Of a DNA stretch of 64,000 nt, positions 46,996 through 56,576 are shown piece after piece. This DNA comes from CAVVEQ01 sp963828855. GTDB lineage: Bacteria; Chloroflexota; Anaerolineae; Anaerolineales; Anaerolineaceae. Numbering within the stretch: position 1 is the stretch's first letter; every line of letters begins with the position of its first letter. The notes under the pieces are model-generated. The model made no database searches. It saw only the letters and a list, made by a program, of their open reading frames with translations, and was not told the origin of the DNA. The position numbers and the translations under genes are program-made. The stretch spans positions 124,001 to 188,000 of the forward strand of contig CAWHGB010000002.1 in assembly GCA_963828855.1 (NCBI GenBank), read 5' to 3'.

Positions 46996-49716
46996 ATGGC
47001 TGAAATATCAGAGCAACAAAAATGGTACAGCCTGACCGCAGGATGAAGTTGCTGCGAATTTGAAGGTCGACCCAAAAGTCGGCCTGAGCAGCGCTGAAGC
47101 TGAAGCCAGGTTGAAGCAGTACGGTCCAAACGAACTTGCGGAAAAGAAAAAGGAACCAGGCTGGCAGGCATTTCTTCGCCAGTACAAAGATTTTATGCAG
47201 ATGCTTTTACTGGGTGCAGCAGTCGTAAATCAATTTTTCACCGGTGAAACCGGAACTACAGCTGTTCTCGTCTTGCTGACCATATTTAATGCTGTTTTGG
47301 GATTACGGGGAGAATCCAAAGCTGAAGCGAGTATGGCGGCATTGTCAAAAACAATGAAAAGCATCACCCGGGTGAGACGGGATGGCGATGCGAAGGAGAT
47401 CGAAGCCGGAGGGCTGGTACCCGGCGATATCGTCCTGATGGAAGCCGGCAACCTTGTTCCCGCTGATGGCCGCCTTTTTGTGGCAGCCACGATGGAGATA
47501 GAGGAAGCTGCCCTTACAGGTGAAAGTGTCGCAACGCTCAAGGACGTGGCGGTAATCACCAAACCTGAAGTTCCCCTTGGCGACCGCATCAATATGGCTT
47601 TCATGAACACTTCAGTTACGCAGAGGCCGCGGTGAAATGATCGTCACCACCACCGGTATGAACACCGAAATGGGGCACATCGCCGACCTGCTGAATAAAA
47701 CCGAGACCGATAAAACCCCCCTGCAAAAACAATTGGACCGGCTGACGATCATCATCGCCAGTCTTGCAGGTCTGGCGTTCGTTATCATGATCATCCTCGG
47801 GCTTCGCAATGGACAAACGCTTGATGCCATTTTCATTTCCGGCATTGCCCTGGCGGTGGCAGCAATTCCAACCGGGCTCCCAGCAGTTGTTACAACGATG
47901 TACTCGATGGGTGTGCGCTCACTGGCTGAACAGAATGCAATTGTAAAACGACTTCCCTCAGTGGAAACGTCTGGGGTCTGTTTCTGCCATTTGCTCGGAT
48001 AAAACCGGAACATTGACCTTGAATAAAATGACTGCGCGAGAATTTTATGTTCCCGGTCAAAATCATTACAAGGTCACTGGTGAAGGCTACAGTACCGAAG
48101 GTCAACTCCTGCATGATGGTGGAGCAAAGATCGATCTTGATGAAATCATGCTGCCGATGGCGCTTTGCACTGATGCCCGGCTGGATGGAGAAGCCTTGAT
48201 CGGCGATCCGACAGAAGGCGCATTGATCGTTCTGGCAGCCAAAGGCGGGATTGACCTGGAAGGTGCAAAGAAACAATATCCGCGTGTTGCTGAAGTGCCA
48301 TTCGACAGCGACTATAAATTCATGGCGACTTTCCACAATATGACCAACGCGAAAGGCAAACCTGTTGTTCGCTGTTTTGTGAAAGGCGCGCCGGATGTGT
48401 TGATCGCCCGAAGCGGTTCATATTGGCTGCCGGGTGGGGAAGTAAAACCTGTCACCGAAGATAACAAGAAATTTGCGTTGGAAGCCAATGAAAACATCGC
48501 AAAATCCGGCGAACGGGTGATGGTAATTGCACGCCGAGATTTCGATCAGGCATCCTTCGATCCCAAAGCTAAGCTGATCGACCTGGTGAAAGACTTGACC
48601 ATCCTGGCGATGATCGGCATCGTCGACCCCCCGCGGATCGAAGCTAAAGACGCCATTGCCAAGTGTCACAGTGCAGGAATCCAGGTTCGAATGATCACTG
48701 GCGACCATGCCGTGACAGCGGCTGCAATCGGTCACGAACTGGGAATAGAGGGTAGGGCTCTGACTGGAGCCGAATTCGCTGCGATTCCTGATGAGGAATT
48801 GAAGCAGCAATTGAACGAGATCGGCGTCGTTGCCCGCGTATCACCGGAAGACAAGATCCGGCTGGTTACGATGCTCCAACAGATGGGAAACATCGTTGCG
48901 ATGACTGGAGATGGTGTGAACGATGCTCCAGCGTTGAAGAAAGCCGATATCGGGGTGGCGATGGGTATCACCGGCACTGAAGTATCCAAAGGTGCTGCGG
49001 TGATGATCCTTACCGACGATAACTTTGCCACGATTGTCAAAGCAGTGGAATACGGACGCCATATTTATAACAACCTGTCCAATTTCGTCCGTTTCCAGAT
49101 GGCACAGCTCTCAGCGTTTATTCTCAGTTACCTTCTGGCAGCATATTTTGTTGTGCTTGGAGGTACACCTTTCGCTCCCTTTGTCGTGATCTTCCTGAAC
49201 TTCCTGATCACAGTCCCGTTAGCGGTGGCTCTCGGTTTTGATAAACCTGCAACCGACTTGATGGAACACAGTCCTCGACCATTGAAACAACCGATCCTGA
49301 AAAGCTCACAATGGGTACGTATCGCACTGATCGGTCTTCTAACAGCCGTTGCGGTTGTGTGGGCAGAATATGCTTATCAAGGAATCGATCCTGTTATTGC
49401 TGCGACAATGGGTTTTGTGGTTTTCAGCTTAATGAGTGTTTCGATGGGTTTAAGTGCCCGAAGTGAAACAAAAACCGCTTTCAATCGGGATATCTTTGTT
49501 GATAAAAACCAACTCATGCTTTACGGAATAGCTCTCGCTGTGACTTTCTTATCAACTGAGTTGAGTGTTCTCCAGAAAATGTTAGGTTTAACTTCCCTCG
49601 GCAGAAATGAGTGGTGGATCTGCATTGGATTCGCGATTGGGCTTCTTCTTGTTGATGAAATCATCAAAGTCTTTATGCGAAGAAGCTTCAATCGCAAGAC
49701 GAGTAAAGTCGCATAA
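46996..49716 (+). CDS. P2-type cation ATPase, ion specificity unclear (three frameshifts)
   Basis: About 906 residues after repair near 47042, 47622 and 47972. GLSSAEAEARLKQYGPNEL (cation-ATPase N domain), GESVAT (actuator TGES), CSDKTGTLT (phosphorylated Asp), KGAPDVL, TGDHAVTA and MTGDGVNDAPALKKADIGVAMG give a complete P-type core. Ten TM helices are expected. TM4 reads AAIPTGLPAVVT, where Ca2+ pumps have PEGLP. TM6 reads LNFLITVPLAVALGF, lacking the TD of Ca2+ pumps. A Ca2+ role is therefore doubtful; H+, Na+ or K+ should be considered. A strong terminator follows. Confidence 0.88.
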
Positions 49717-49749
49717 GAAATTTTCAGAGTCGCAAAAAATTCGAACCTA

Positions 49750-49786
49750 ATCAGTTCTCTGGGAAAAAATTCTCCAGAGAACTGAT
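49750..49786 (+). terminator. Terminator after the P-type ATPase
   Basis: Perfect 13-bp stem (ATCAGTTCTCTGG with CCAGAGAACTGAT) and an 11-base loop, followed by ATTCATTTTCTATT, 33 bp after the stop. Confidence 0.75.
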
Positions 49787-49958
49787 ATTCATTTTCTATT
49801 CCTTGAAAAAGGATCCAATTATGAAGATAGCAAAAACTATAAGTACAATTTCCAATAAGGTATAATCGCCTCATTCGAATTTATTCAATTTATTATGATT
49901 AATTAATAATCTATGGAAATTATTTTCGACTGACATCATCACACCAGGATAGGTAATA

Positions 49959-51371
49959 ATGGGACGAGATTTAAACCAGGGAAAGATCCACCAGATATTT
50001 GGAAGCGTTGTAGATATAAAATTCGAAGAAAAAAATATTCCTTCCATTTATGAAGCCCTTGAAGTAGCCACTTCGGGAGATGAAAAGCTTGTTTTTGAAG
50101 TCCAGGAACAGCTCCCTAAACAGTATTGTTCGATGCATCGCTATGGGTTCCACAGATGGTCTACAACGTGGAGTACCGGTAAGCAGAACATACTGCACCC
50201 ATTAAAGTACCAGTTGGTGAATGAATGCCTCGGTCGAATTTTCAATGTGCTCGGTCAGCCAATCGATGGAAAGGGAGAAGTACTTTCAGAACGATACCCA
50301 TTATTCAATTCACCGTCCAGCCCCGGAATTTACCGAACAATCCACAAAAACCGAAATGTTTGAAACCGGCATCAAGGTTATCGACCTGATCGCACCTTTC
50401 ACCAAAGGGGGGAAAGACAGGCATTTTCGGGGGAGCAGGGGTGGGAAAAACAGTTGTCCTGATGGAAATGATCCGCAATATGGCAGCAGTACATAAAGGA
50501 AAATCTGTATTTGCAGGGGTAGGGGAACGAACCGGGAAGGAACAGGATTGGTTCGCGAAATGATGGAATCCGGGGTTATCAATGATACAGTCCTCGTTTA
50601 TGGTCAAATGAACGAACCGCCGGGTGTCCGTTTACGGGTAGCGCTTGACCGGGTTGACAATGGCTGAATATTTCCGTGATCAGGGAATGGATGTCTTACT
50701 ATTTATTGATAATATTTTCCGATTTATGATGTCTGGCACCGAAGTATCGGCACTATCTAGGTCATTTACCATCCGCGGTTGGTTACCAGCCCAATCTTAT
50801 CAACCGAGATGGGTGAACTTGCAAGAGAGAATTACCTCTACATTAAAAGGTTCCATCACCTCGCTTCAAGCGGTCTATGTTCCCGCAGATGATTATTCTG
50901 ATCCTGCACCTGTGACCACTTTTGCGCACCTGGATGCAACAATTTCACTTGAACGATCCATTGCCGAAAAAGGTATTTATCCGGCTGTGGATCCATTAAA
51001 TTCCACATCCCGGATTCTTGATCCACTTGTCCTGGGTGAGGAACATTGTAATACCGCACGTGAAGTTCAGCGAGTTTTACAACGATACAAAGACCTTCAA
51101 GATATCATTGCGATTCTTGGTATCGATGAACTGAGCGAAGACGACAAAATCCTGGTGATGCGGGCAAGAAAAATAGAAAAATTCTTTTCACAACCACAAC
51201 ACGTTGCAGAAGTTTTCAACGGATATACCTGGTAAATATGTGACTCTAGCTGAAACGATTGAAGGTTTTAAGGGATTGCTTTCGGGAAAATATGATTCCC
51301 TCCCGGAACAGGCATTTTACCTGGTTGGCAATATTGAAGAAGCTGTTGAAAAAGCCAAAACACTGGCGTAA
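49959..51371 (+). CDS. atpD: F1-ATP synthase beta subunit (about ten frameshifts)
   Basis: Catalytic subunit of F1. The start ATG 49959 has AGGATAGGTAAT upstream. Restored segments in order: GKIHQIFGSVVDIKFEE; VRCIAMGSTDGLQRGVPVSR; GRIFNVLGQPIDGKGEV; IHRPAPEFTEQSTKTEMFETGIKVIDL; the P-loop GGAGVGKTVVLMEMIRNMA; GLVREMMESGVI; LTGLTMAEYFRD; LLFIDNIFRF; PSAVGYQPNL; TEMGELQERITST; VYVPADDYSDPAP; DELSEDDK; and GKYVTLAETIEGFKGLLSGKYD. DELSED is the DELSEED-type loop. Breaks occur about every 120 bases; two are single-base losses, the rest gains in short homopolymers. Confidence 0.92.
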
Positions 51372-51377
51372 ATCTGC

Positions 51378-51810
51378 ATGACAATTCGATGTAATATCAT
51401 TTCCCAGGATCGCATCGTTTATCAGGGCGATGCGTTGATGGTCGATCTTCCTGGTGCAGACGGTGAAATGGGAATACTTCCCAATCATGCACCGTTACTA
51501 ACACTTCTACAATTCGGTGTAATCGAATGTAAAAACGCCTACACGGTGATCTGCATTTTACAGTCGCAGGAGGTGTAGTTGAAGTACAGCCTGACGAGAT
51601 CAATATCCTTGCCGATGCCGCTGAAGATGTTGAGGAGATCGATATCCACCGGGCTGAAGCAGCACAAGCTACGAGCTGAAGAACTTATGAAAACCACACC
51701 TCAAATGGACGCGGAGCAGATACGAAAGCTTGAAAGCCGCACTGAAAACGTTCAAATATGCGAATCGATGCTGCCAGACGGTATCGAAAATCCGAAAGTT
51801 TAGACATTAA
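51378..51810 (+). CDS. atpC: F1-ATP synthase epsilon subunit (about three frameshifts)
   Basis: Small central-stalk subunit that regulates ATP hydrolysis. The N-terminal beta-sandwich reads MTIRCNIISQDRIVYQGDALMVDLPGADGEMGILPNHAPLLT-like with GEMGILPNHAPL as the hallmark. Restoring frames near 51545, 51685 and 51735 gives DLHFTVAGGVVEVQPDEIN and RAEELMKTTPQMDAEQIRKLEAALK, the helical C-terminal domain. The exact C-terminus is uncertain because all three frames near the end lack a clear family match; the stop at 51810 is the best guess. It follows atpD by six bases. Confidence 0.85.
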
Positions 51811-51832
51811 TTACAAGAGGACCATTACTATA

Positions 51833-52844
51833 ATGCCCGGAGCAACCAGGGAATTAGGAATTGATTTAGGAACGGATAATATTGTGATCTCTGAAGGAGA
51901 TCAGATCCTGCTTCAGGAACCTACGATTGTAGCAATCATCAACGACGAAGCCAAATTGGTGGAATGGGGACAAAACGCAAAAGATATGGTTGGTCGGGTC
52001 CCTGAAAGCATCAGCGTCGTCAGGCCGATGACGCATGGGGTTATCGCAGAATATGAGATCACGGAAACATTCCTGGCTTACATTATCAAGAAAATATGCG
52101 GAAGAATGTGGGTTTTCCGGCCAAGGTTAATGATTACGATCCCTTACGGGATCACCAGCATCGAACGAAGTGCAGTCCATGAAGCGGGCTTAGGAGCGGG
52201 AAGCAGAGAAGTGTATTTAATCCCTCAACCGCTTGCAGCAGCGATAGGCGTGGATCTACCGATTTCCACACCTTCAGGGAATATGATCATCAGCCTTGGG
52301 GGAGGGGTGAATCAGGTGGCTGTATTAGCATTAAATGACATTATCACCGCTGAAACTGCCCGAACCGGTGGAATGCAATTGGATGAAGCAATTATTAGTT
52401 ATATCCGGAAGAAGTTCGGAATTATTATTGCTCAACCCACTGCTGAACAACTAAAAATCAAAATCGGAGCAGCATTACCTGAGATGGAACCGCAGACCGT
52501 CGAAGTTCAGGGACAGGATCAGGTATCTGCCTTACCAAGGCCAGTAATTGTCTCATCCGATGATATCATCGAAGCGATTGCAGGATCCATTAAATGATCT
52601 GGCTGGTTTGGCACGAAGGGTTTTGGAAAAAACACCCCCAGAATTGATCTCAGATATTATTGATCGTGGAGTAGCGATCTGTGGAGGTGGGTCTCAATTG
52701 CGAGGGATCGATAAATATTCTAACTAAATCGCTTGGAATCCCGCTTACCTCGTGGATAACCCCATAACTTGTACTGCAGAAGGGGCAAGCAAAGCGATCG
52801 GAATGCGAAACATTCTGAAGAGAAGCATACCAACAGCATATTAA
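51833..52844 (+). CDS. Degenerate MreB paralogue, probable non-hydrolysing actin-like protein (three frameshifts)
   Basis: Clearly MreB-like along its length: RELGIDLGTDNIV, WGQNAKDMVGRVPESISVVRPMTHGVIAEYEIT, YLIPQPLAAAIGVDLP and GVAICGGGSQLRGI. Compared with the MreB at 16-1077, the catalytic-region IEEP is IPQP, and the phosphate-2 motif VDIGGGTTE is ISLGGGVNQ, so the catalytic Glu and the phosphate-2 Asp are both gone. Breaks near 52593, 52712 and 52745 are repaired by one base each, to TAA 52844. AAGAGG precedes ATG 51833. It directly follows atpC. Nucleotide binding may persist, but hydrolysis is doubtful. Confidence 0.82.
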
Positions 52845-52906
52845 TTGTTACATGCACGATTACCTAAAGTAATAATTGCGCATAGCGATTTTAAATAGAT
52901 AATTCA

Positions 52907-53653
52907 TCATAACCATGTATATTTGATTAGATTTATCTTCTTGATCTTCTTCCCAGATAATAAGAATGCATAATAGAGCATTGTTGTAATCGCCTGGATT
53001 GCGGCAGCAACATAGGTCCAGGCTGCTGCATCCAGTACTGTTGCTGCTCCGGGCAGTTCGCTTTCGAAGCAGACGAGCCAGACTGGATCAACCAGCTTTT
53101 CGCCCGTTTGGAGGCATCCAACTCCACCGGAAGGGTAACTATGGCAAATATCGCAGTTGCAGCGAAGATCACAAGCCCAATCCAGGCGATCGTATCTCCA
53201 GTGCCTGAAGACATGAAAAGGCCAACCATAAAAATGATGCGGACCTAGCCAGCTTCCTATCATCACCGTTGGCACCATGAATGAACGCACTTGGAGTGGA
53301 CCATAGTTTGCTTGATGCTGTAGCGCATGACCGGCTTCATGGGCTGCGACACCTGCAGCAGCGATGGAATTACCCTGATATACATCCGGACTCAATCGTC
53401 AAAGTTCGGGTCCGGGGATCATAATTATCACTTAGAAATCCATTGGTTGGTTCGACCCGAACATCCTGAAGACCGTTATCATCAAGTATATGCCTGGCAA
53501 CCTGACTCCCCGGTTGCACCAGTATAGGTCCTGACTCTTTGAATATTTATTGAAAGCACTTTTTACCTTCGCCTGCGCCCATAATCCAAATAGAAGGGCA
53601 GGGAGGCTGAAAAGCAGGTAGGTCATGTTGAAACCATACATAAATGGATACAT
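52907..53653 (-). CDS. YugP-like zinc metallopeptidase (several frameshifts)
   Basis: Membrane protein of the DUF2268/YugP-type neutral zinc metallopeptidase group. An N-terminal TM helix (YLLFSLPALLFGLWAQ), then SAFNKYSK, the restored VARHILDDNGLQDVRV-type segment, LSPDVYQGNSIAAAGVAAHEAGHALQHQ with the HEAGH zinc site, and the terminal SELPGAATVLDAAAWTYVAAAIQAI are all family features. The pieces lie in different frames, needing at least three to four single-base repairs. AGGAGG lies 4 bases before ATG 53653. The physiological substrate is unknown. Confidence 0.82.
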
Positions 53654-53731
53654 GGTTCCTCCTGTATGTATATCTCAAATTCTACCTTCTTGGAGATTGA
53701 ACAATATTGAAGTAATCATTTATGATGTGTG

Positions 53732-53803
53732 TGTCCCTGGAGAGACTCGAACTCTCACCCCTGGCTCCGGAGGCCAATGCTCTATCCATTGAGCTACAGG
53801 GAC
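53732..53803 (-). tRNA. tRNA-Arg(CCG)
   Basis: Acceptor GTCCCTG pairs with CAGGGAC. The D-arm is GCTCAATGGATAGAGC. The anticodon stem encloses CTCCGGA (anticodon CCG). The T-loop is TTCGAGT and the discriminator A. GATAAT lies 8 bases upstream of the 5' end as a possible -10. Confidence 0.92.
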
Positions 53804-53839
53804 TAAACGAATTATCGCCAGATTTTACCATGAGACCGC

Positions 53840-53845
53840 TATAAT
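53840..53845 (+). promoter_or_regulatory. -10 box for the VIT-type gene
   Basis: TATAAT 28 bases before the chosen ATG and upstream of GGTGGAGGG. No clear -35. Confidence 0.45.
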
Positions 53846-53873
53846 TCAATCATCACGCGAGGTGGAGGGATTT

Positions 53874-54986
53874 ATGGGAAAAGATAATGACTTACTTTCA
53901 AACTGGCTTGAAGAAAAAAATACTGCCTATATTTATCACTGCCTGGCTGAAAATGAAAAAGATGAACATTTGGCGGCGGTATATCTCCGAATGGCGGCAA
54001 TCGAAGAAAATCATGCCATTCACTTCCAGGAAGCGATCACCGCATCTGGTTCAACAACCCCCAATTTCTCACCTAGTTTTCGCACTAAGTTATTGGTATA
54101 TCTATCCAAACGATTTGGCGCCTCGGCGATCTTGCCAGGCTTGCAAGCCAAAGAACAACAGGGAACAACCGCATATTTGAATGACGGTAACTCAAATTTT
54201 GCCAGCGATGAGCAGCTGCATTCAAGGATGATCTCACAAATCTCCTCTGCAACCCGGGGAGGAATCAGCGGCGATTCCCTGGCGCAGTTGGAAGGTCGCC
54301 ACAGAACCACAGGCGGAAACGCCCTTCGGGCAGCTGTTTTGGGTGCCAACGATGGCATGGTCTCCAATTTATGTCTTGTAATGGGAGTAGCTGGGGTTTC
54401 GATGAACAGCAAAGCGATCCTGGTTGCTGGGTTTGCTGGTCTGCTGGCAGGCGCAATCTCCATGGCGTTGGGGGAATGGTTAAGTGTACAGAGCTCACGG
54501 GAATTGTACGCAAATCAGATCAAGATCGAAAAAGCTGAGATAGAGCAGGCACCGGAGGAGGAAGCCGAAGAATTATCGCTTATCTATCAATCGCGCGGAT
54601 TGAAAAAAAGCTATGCAGACGAGATGGCGAAACAGATCATTTCCAACCAGGATTATGCAGTTGATACGCTTGCCCGCGATGAATTGGGAATCAACCCCGA
54701 AGAGCTCGGCGGATCAGCCTGGGAAGCAGCCGTAACTTCATTTTTTCTCTTTGTGCTCGGGGCGATCGTACCGCTTTTCCCCTACTTTTTTCTGACAGGA
54801 ACAACAGCTGTTTTGGTGAGCATTTTAGCCAGCATTGTGGGTCTATTTATACTTGGTGCCGTGATCACACTTTTCACCGGTCGCAAAGTATTTCTATCCG
54901 GCTTGCGTATGGTCGCTTTCGGAATGGCAGCTGCCCTGGTAACCTATGCCATCGGAAAGCTTATCGGTACCTCAATTGGAGGTTGA
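53874..54986 (+). CDS. Ferritin-like/rubrerythrin domain fused to a VIT1-type Fe/Mn transporter
   Basis: 370 residues. The N-terminal part (about 1-130) is a ferritin-like four-helix domain with conserved EENHAIHFQEAI (metal-binding Glu and His). The C-terminal part (about 150-370) is a VIT1/CCC1 permease: NALRAAVLGANDGMVSNLCLVMGVAG, LLAGAISMALGEWLSVQSSRELY, and three further TM helices. Such rubrerythrin-VIT fusions are believed to move Fe2+ or Mn2+ out of the cytoplasm. ATG 53874 is chosen because GGAGGG lies 6 bases upstream; an in-frame GTG is four codons earlier. It overlaps the convergent dus gene by 15 bases. Confidence 0.9.
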   Translation: MGKDNDLLSNWLEEKNTAYIYHCLAENEKDEHLAAVYLRMAAIEENHAIHFQEAITASGSTTPNFSPSFRTKLLVYLSKRFGASAILPGLQAKEQQGTTAYLNDGNSNFASDEQLHSRMISQISSATRGGISGDSLAQLEGRHRTTGGNALRAAVLGANDGMVSNLCLVMGVAGVSMNSKAILVAGFAGLLAGAISMALGEWLSVQSSRELYANQIKIEKAEIEQAPEEEAEELSLIYQSRGLKKSYADEMAKQIISNQDYAVDTLARDELGINPEELGGSAWEAAVTSFFLFVLGAIVPLFPYFFLTGTTAVLVSILASIVGLFILGAVITLFTGRKVFLSGLRMVAFGMAAALVTYAIGKLIGTSIGG

Positions 54987-55930
54987 TCTATTTGAGAGGA
55001 CAATTTCGGAGATCAATTCCAATAATTTCACCTTATTCGTGGTAGTCAACATTTCAAGCCGGATGGCAGGGTCCAACGAATAAGGCTGCATGTATCTGGC
55101 GATAAATTTACGGCTTAGGACGATTCCCCGCACAGGGTTGTAATATTGCTGCATTAATTCGATCAGGGATGAAAGATCATCGAGAAATTTCCGTTCTTGT
55201 AGCTCATCAAAATTGATGCCGGAAAATATCCACGGATTCGAAAGGGCAGCCCTGCCAATCATCACCGCGTCGCAGCCGGTTTGTTCGATCATTCTGGAAA
55301 TATCGGAGACAGTTTTTACATCCCCATTCCCAATAACCGGTATGGAGATATTTTGTTTGATCTCTGCGATTGCGTTCCAATCAGCGCTGCCTTTATATCC
55401 CTGGGTTTTCGTTCTGGCATGGACGGCCAGCGCACGGCAGCCAGATTGCTCTATCCGGCGGCTGACCTCCATATAATTACGCGTTTGTTCATCCCATCCA
55501 AGGCGAATCTTCGCAGTTATGGGAATATCCAGATTCTTTACCAAAAGATCTAATATTTGAGTTATTTTTTCTGGATCCTTGAGTAATCCCGCTCCAGCGC
55601 CGCGAGCTGCAACTTGCTTCGAGCTGCAGCCAAAATTGACATCGAAAATATCTGGATTTCGCATCCGCAGTTTACGGGCTGCTTTTAGAATCCTTTCCGG
55701 GTCGTTGTCAAATATCTGGTAAGCGAATGGTCTTTCCTCTTTGGAAAACCTCAGCTTTTCATCCAAATTTGAGTGCTTTTGAGTGACTTCAATCGCACCG
55801 ATAAATTCAGAATAAGAGCCCGAAGAACCCAACTGGCGGCAAAACATGCGGTATGGCTGACTGGTATAACCATCCATTGGAGCAAGGATCGTATCCCCGT
55901 CAAAATAAACTTCGCCTATAAAAAATGCCA
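54972..55930 (-). CDS. dus: tRNA-dihydrouridine synthase
   Basis: FMN enzyme that reduces uridines in the D-loop of tRNAs. LAPMDGYTSQPYRMFCR (FMN site, near residue 17), FDVNFGCSSKQVAARGAGAGLL (catalytic Cys; the usual GCP is GCS), HARTKTQGYKGSADW and VIGNGDV, DAVMIGRAALSNPWIF are the family landmarks. The open frame runs upstream through tRNA-Asp, so the start is set at ATG 55930. TATAAT lies seven bases before it with no Shine-Dalgarno sequence, suggesting a leaderless mRNA. About 319 residues, normal for Dus. Which Dus subgroup is not certain. Confidence 0.9.
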
Positions 55931-55937
55931 TATGATT

Positions 55938-55943
55938 GATTAT
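55938..55943 (-). promoter_or_regulatory. -10 box of dus, leaderless-type spacing
   Basis: TATAAT on the minus strand with seven bases (CAATCAT) to the ATG; it lies just past the tRNA-Asp terminator. Confidence 0.5.
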
Positions 55944-55973
55944 AAAGAAAAAACCTGCAAAATATTTGCAGGT
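55944..55973 (-). terminator. Terminator of tRNA-Asp
   Basis: Ten-bp stem (AACCTGCAAA with TTTGCAGGTT), three-base loop, then TTTTTTC on the minus strand, directly after the tRNA. Confidence 0.8.
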
Positions 55974-55975
55974 TC

Positions 55976-56052
55976 TGGCGGGAGCGACGGGATTTGAACC
56001 CGCGGTCTCGGCCTTGACAGGGCCGCATGTTAAGCCACTACACCACGCCCCC
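55976..56052 (-). tRNA. tRNA-Asp(GTC)
   Basis: Acceptor GGGGGCG pairs with CGCTCCC (one G-T). Anticodon stem CGGCC/GGCCG encloses CTGTCAA (anticodon GTC). The T-loop is TTCAAAT. The discriminator is G and CCA follows in the DNA. The left end may be off by one base. It lies between ndk and dus. Confidence 0.92.
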
Positions 56053-56103
56053 GAACGGCTGCCAATATTATCATGAGTGGAGTGGCGCGTCAAGAAAAGC
56101 TAA

Positions 56104-56559
56104 TTAATTTTTTCCAGTGATCCAGGTTTCGCCATCCCGTTTCCAAGAAATAATATCCCCGGGAGAAAACCAAAGAGAGATTTCTTGTTCAGCGGATTTA
56201 GGAGAATCAGAGGCGTGGGTTAAATTTCTACTGGTGATCAGAGCCAGATCGTGCCTTATTGTCCCTGGAGCTGCTTCCACAGGATTTGTTGCTCCCATTG
56301 TTTGGCGAACTGCGGCAACGCAGTTTTCTCCTTCCCAAACCATGGCCAACAACGGAGAGGAACAAATATATTTAACTAAACCTTCATAAAAAGGTTTTCC
56401 CATATGAGTAGCGTAGTGCTTCTCAGCAAGAGCTTTGTCCACAAGAATGAACTTGCAAGCGGAGATCCGAATTCCACGCTGCTCAAGCCTCGATATGATT
56501 TCCCCGATATACCCTCGCTGAACCGCGTCTGGCTTTATCAATACCAATGTTCGTTCCAA
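56104..56559 (-). CDS. ndk: Nucleoside diphosphate kinase
   Basis: Transfers phosphate between nucleoside tri- and diphosphates through a phospho-His. ERTLVLIKPDAVQRG is the usual N-terminus. MVWEGENCVAAVRQTMGATNP and the active-site His in NLTHASDS follow. In PGTIRHDLAL the usual Gly before Asp is His. The start TTG 56559 has AAGGAG 7 bases upstream and gives 151 residues; the longer open frame upstream lies inside the TPR gene. It follows the TPR gene by about 17 bp. Confidence 0.93.
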   Translation of the reverse strand: MERTLVLIKPDAVQRGYIGEIISRLEQRGIRISACKFILVDKALAEKHYATHMGKPFYEGLVKYICSSPLLAMVWEGENCVAAVRQTMGATNPVEAAPGTIRHDLALITSRNLTHASDSPKSAEQEISLWFSPGDIISWKRDGETWITGKN

Positions 56560-56576
56560 TGATGGACTCCTTAAGT

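Noticed and set aside
1785..51235. Many frameshifts fall right after a Leu CTT codon followed by A or G (mreC, mrdA, atpA, atpG, atpD), like programmed +1 sites
   Set aside because: In-frame CTT ATT occurs in intact genes, for instance in mreB near 436, and is read normally. Each case is equally explained by doubling of one T (CTA or CTG becoming CTTA or CTTG), and other shifts occur at unrelated codons.
55931..56093. N-terminal extension of the dus open frame
   Set aside because: It translates the tRNA-Asp gene and its terminator; the conserved Dus sequence starts at ATG 55930.
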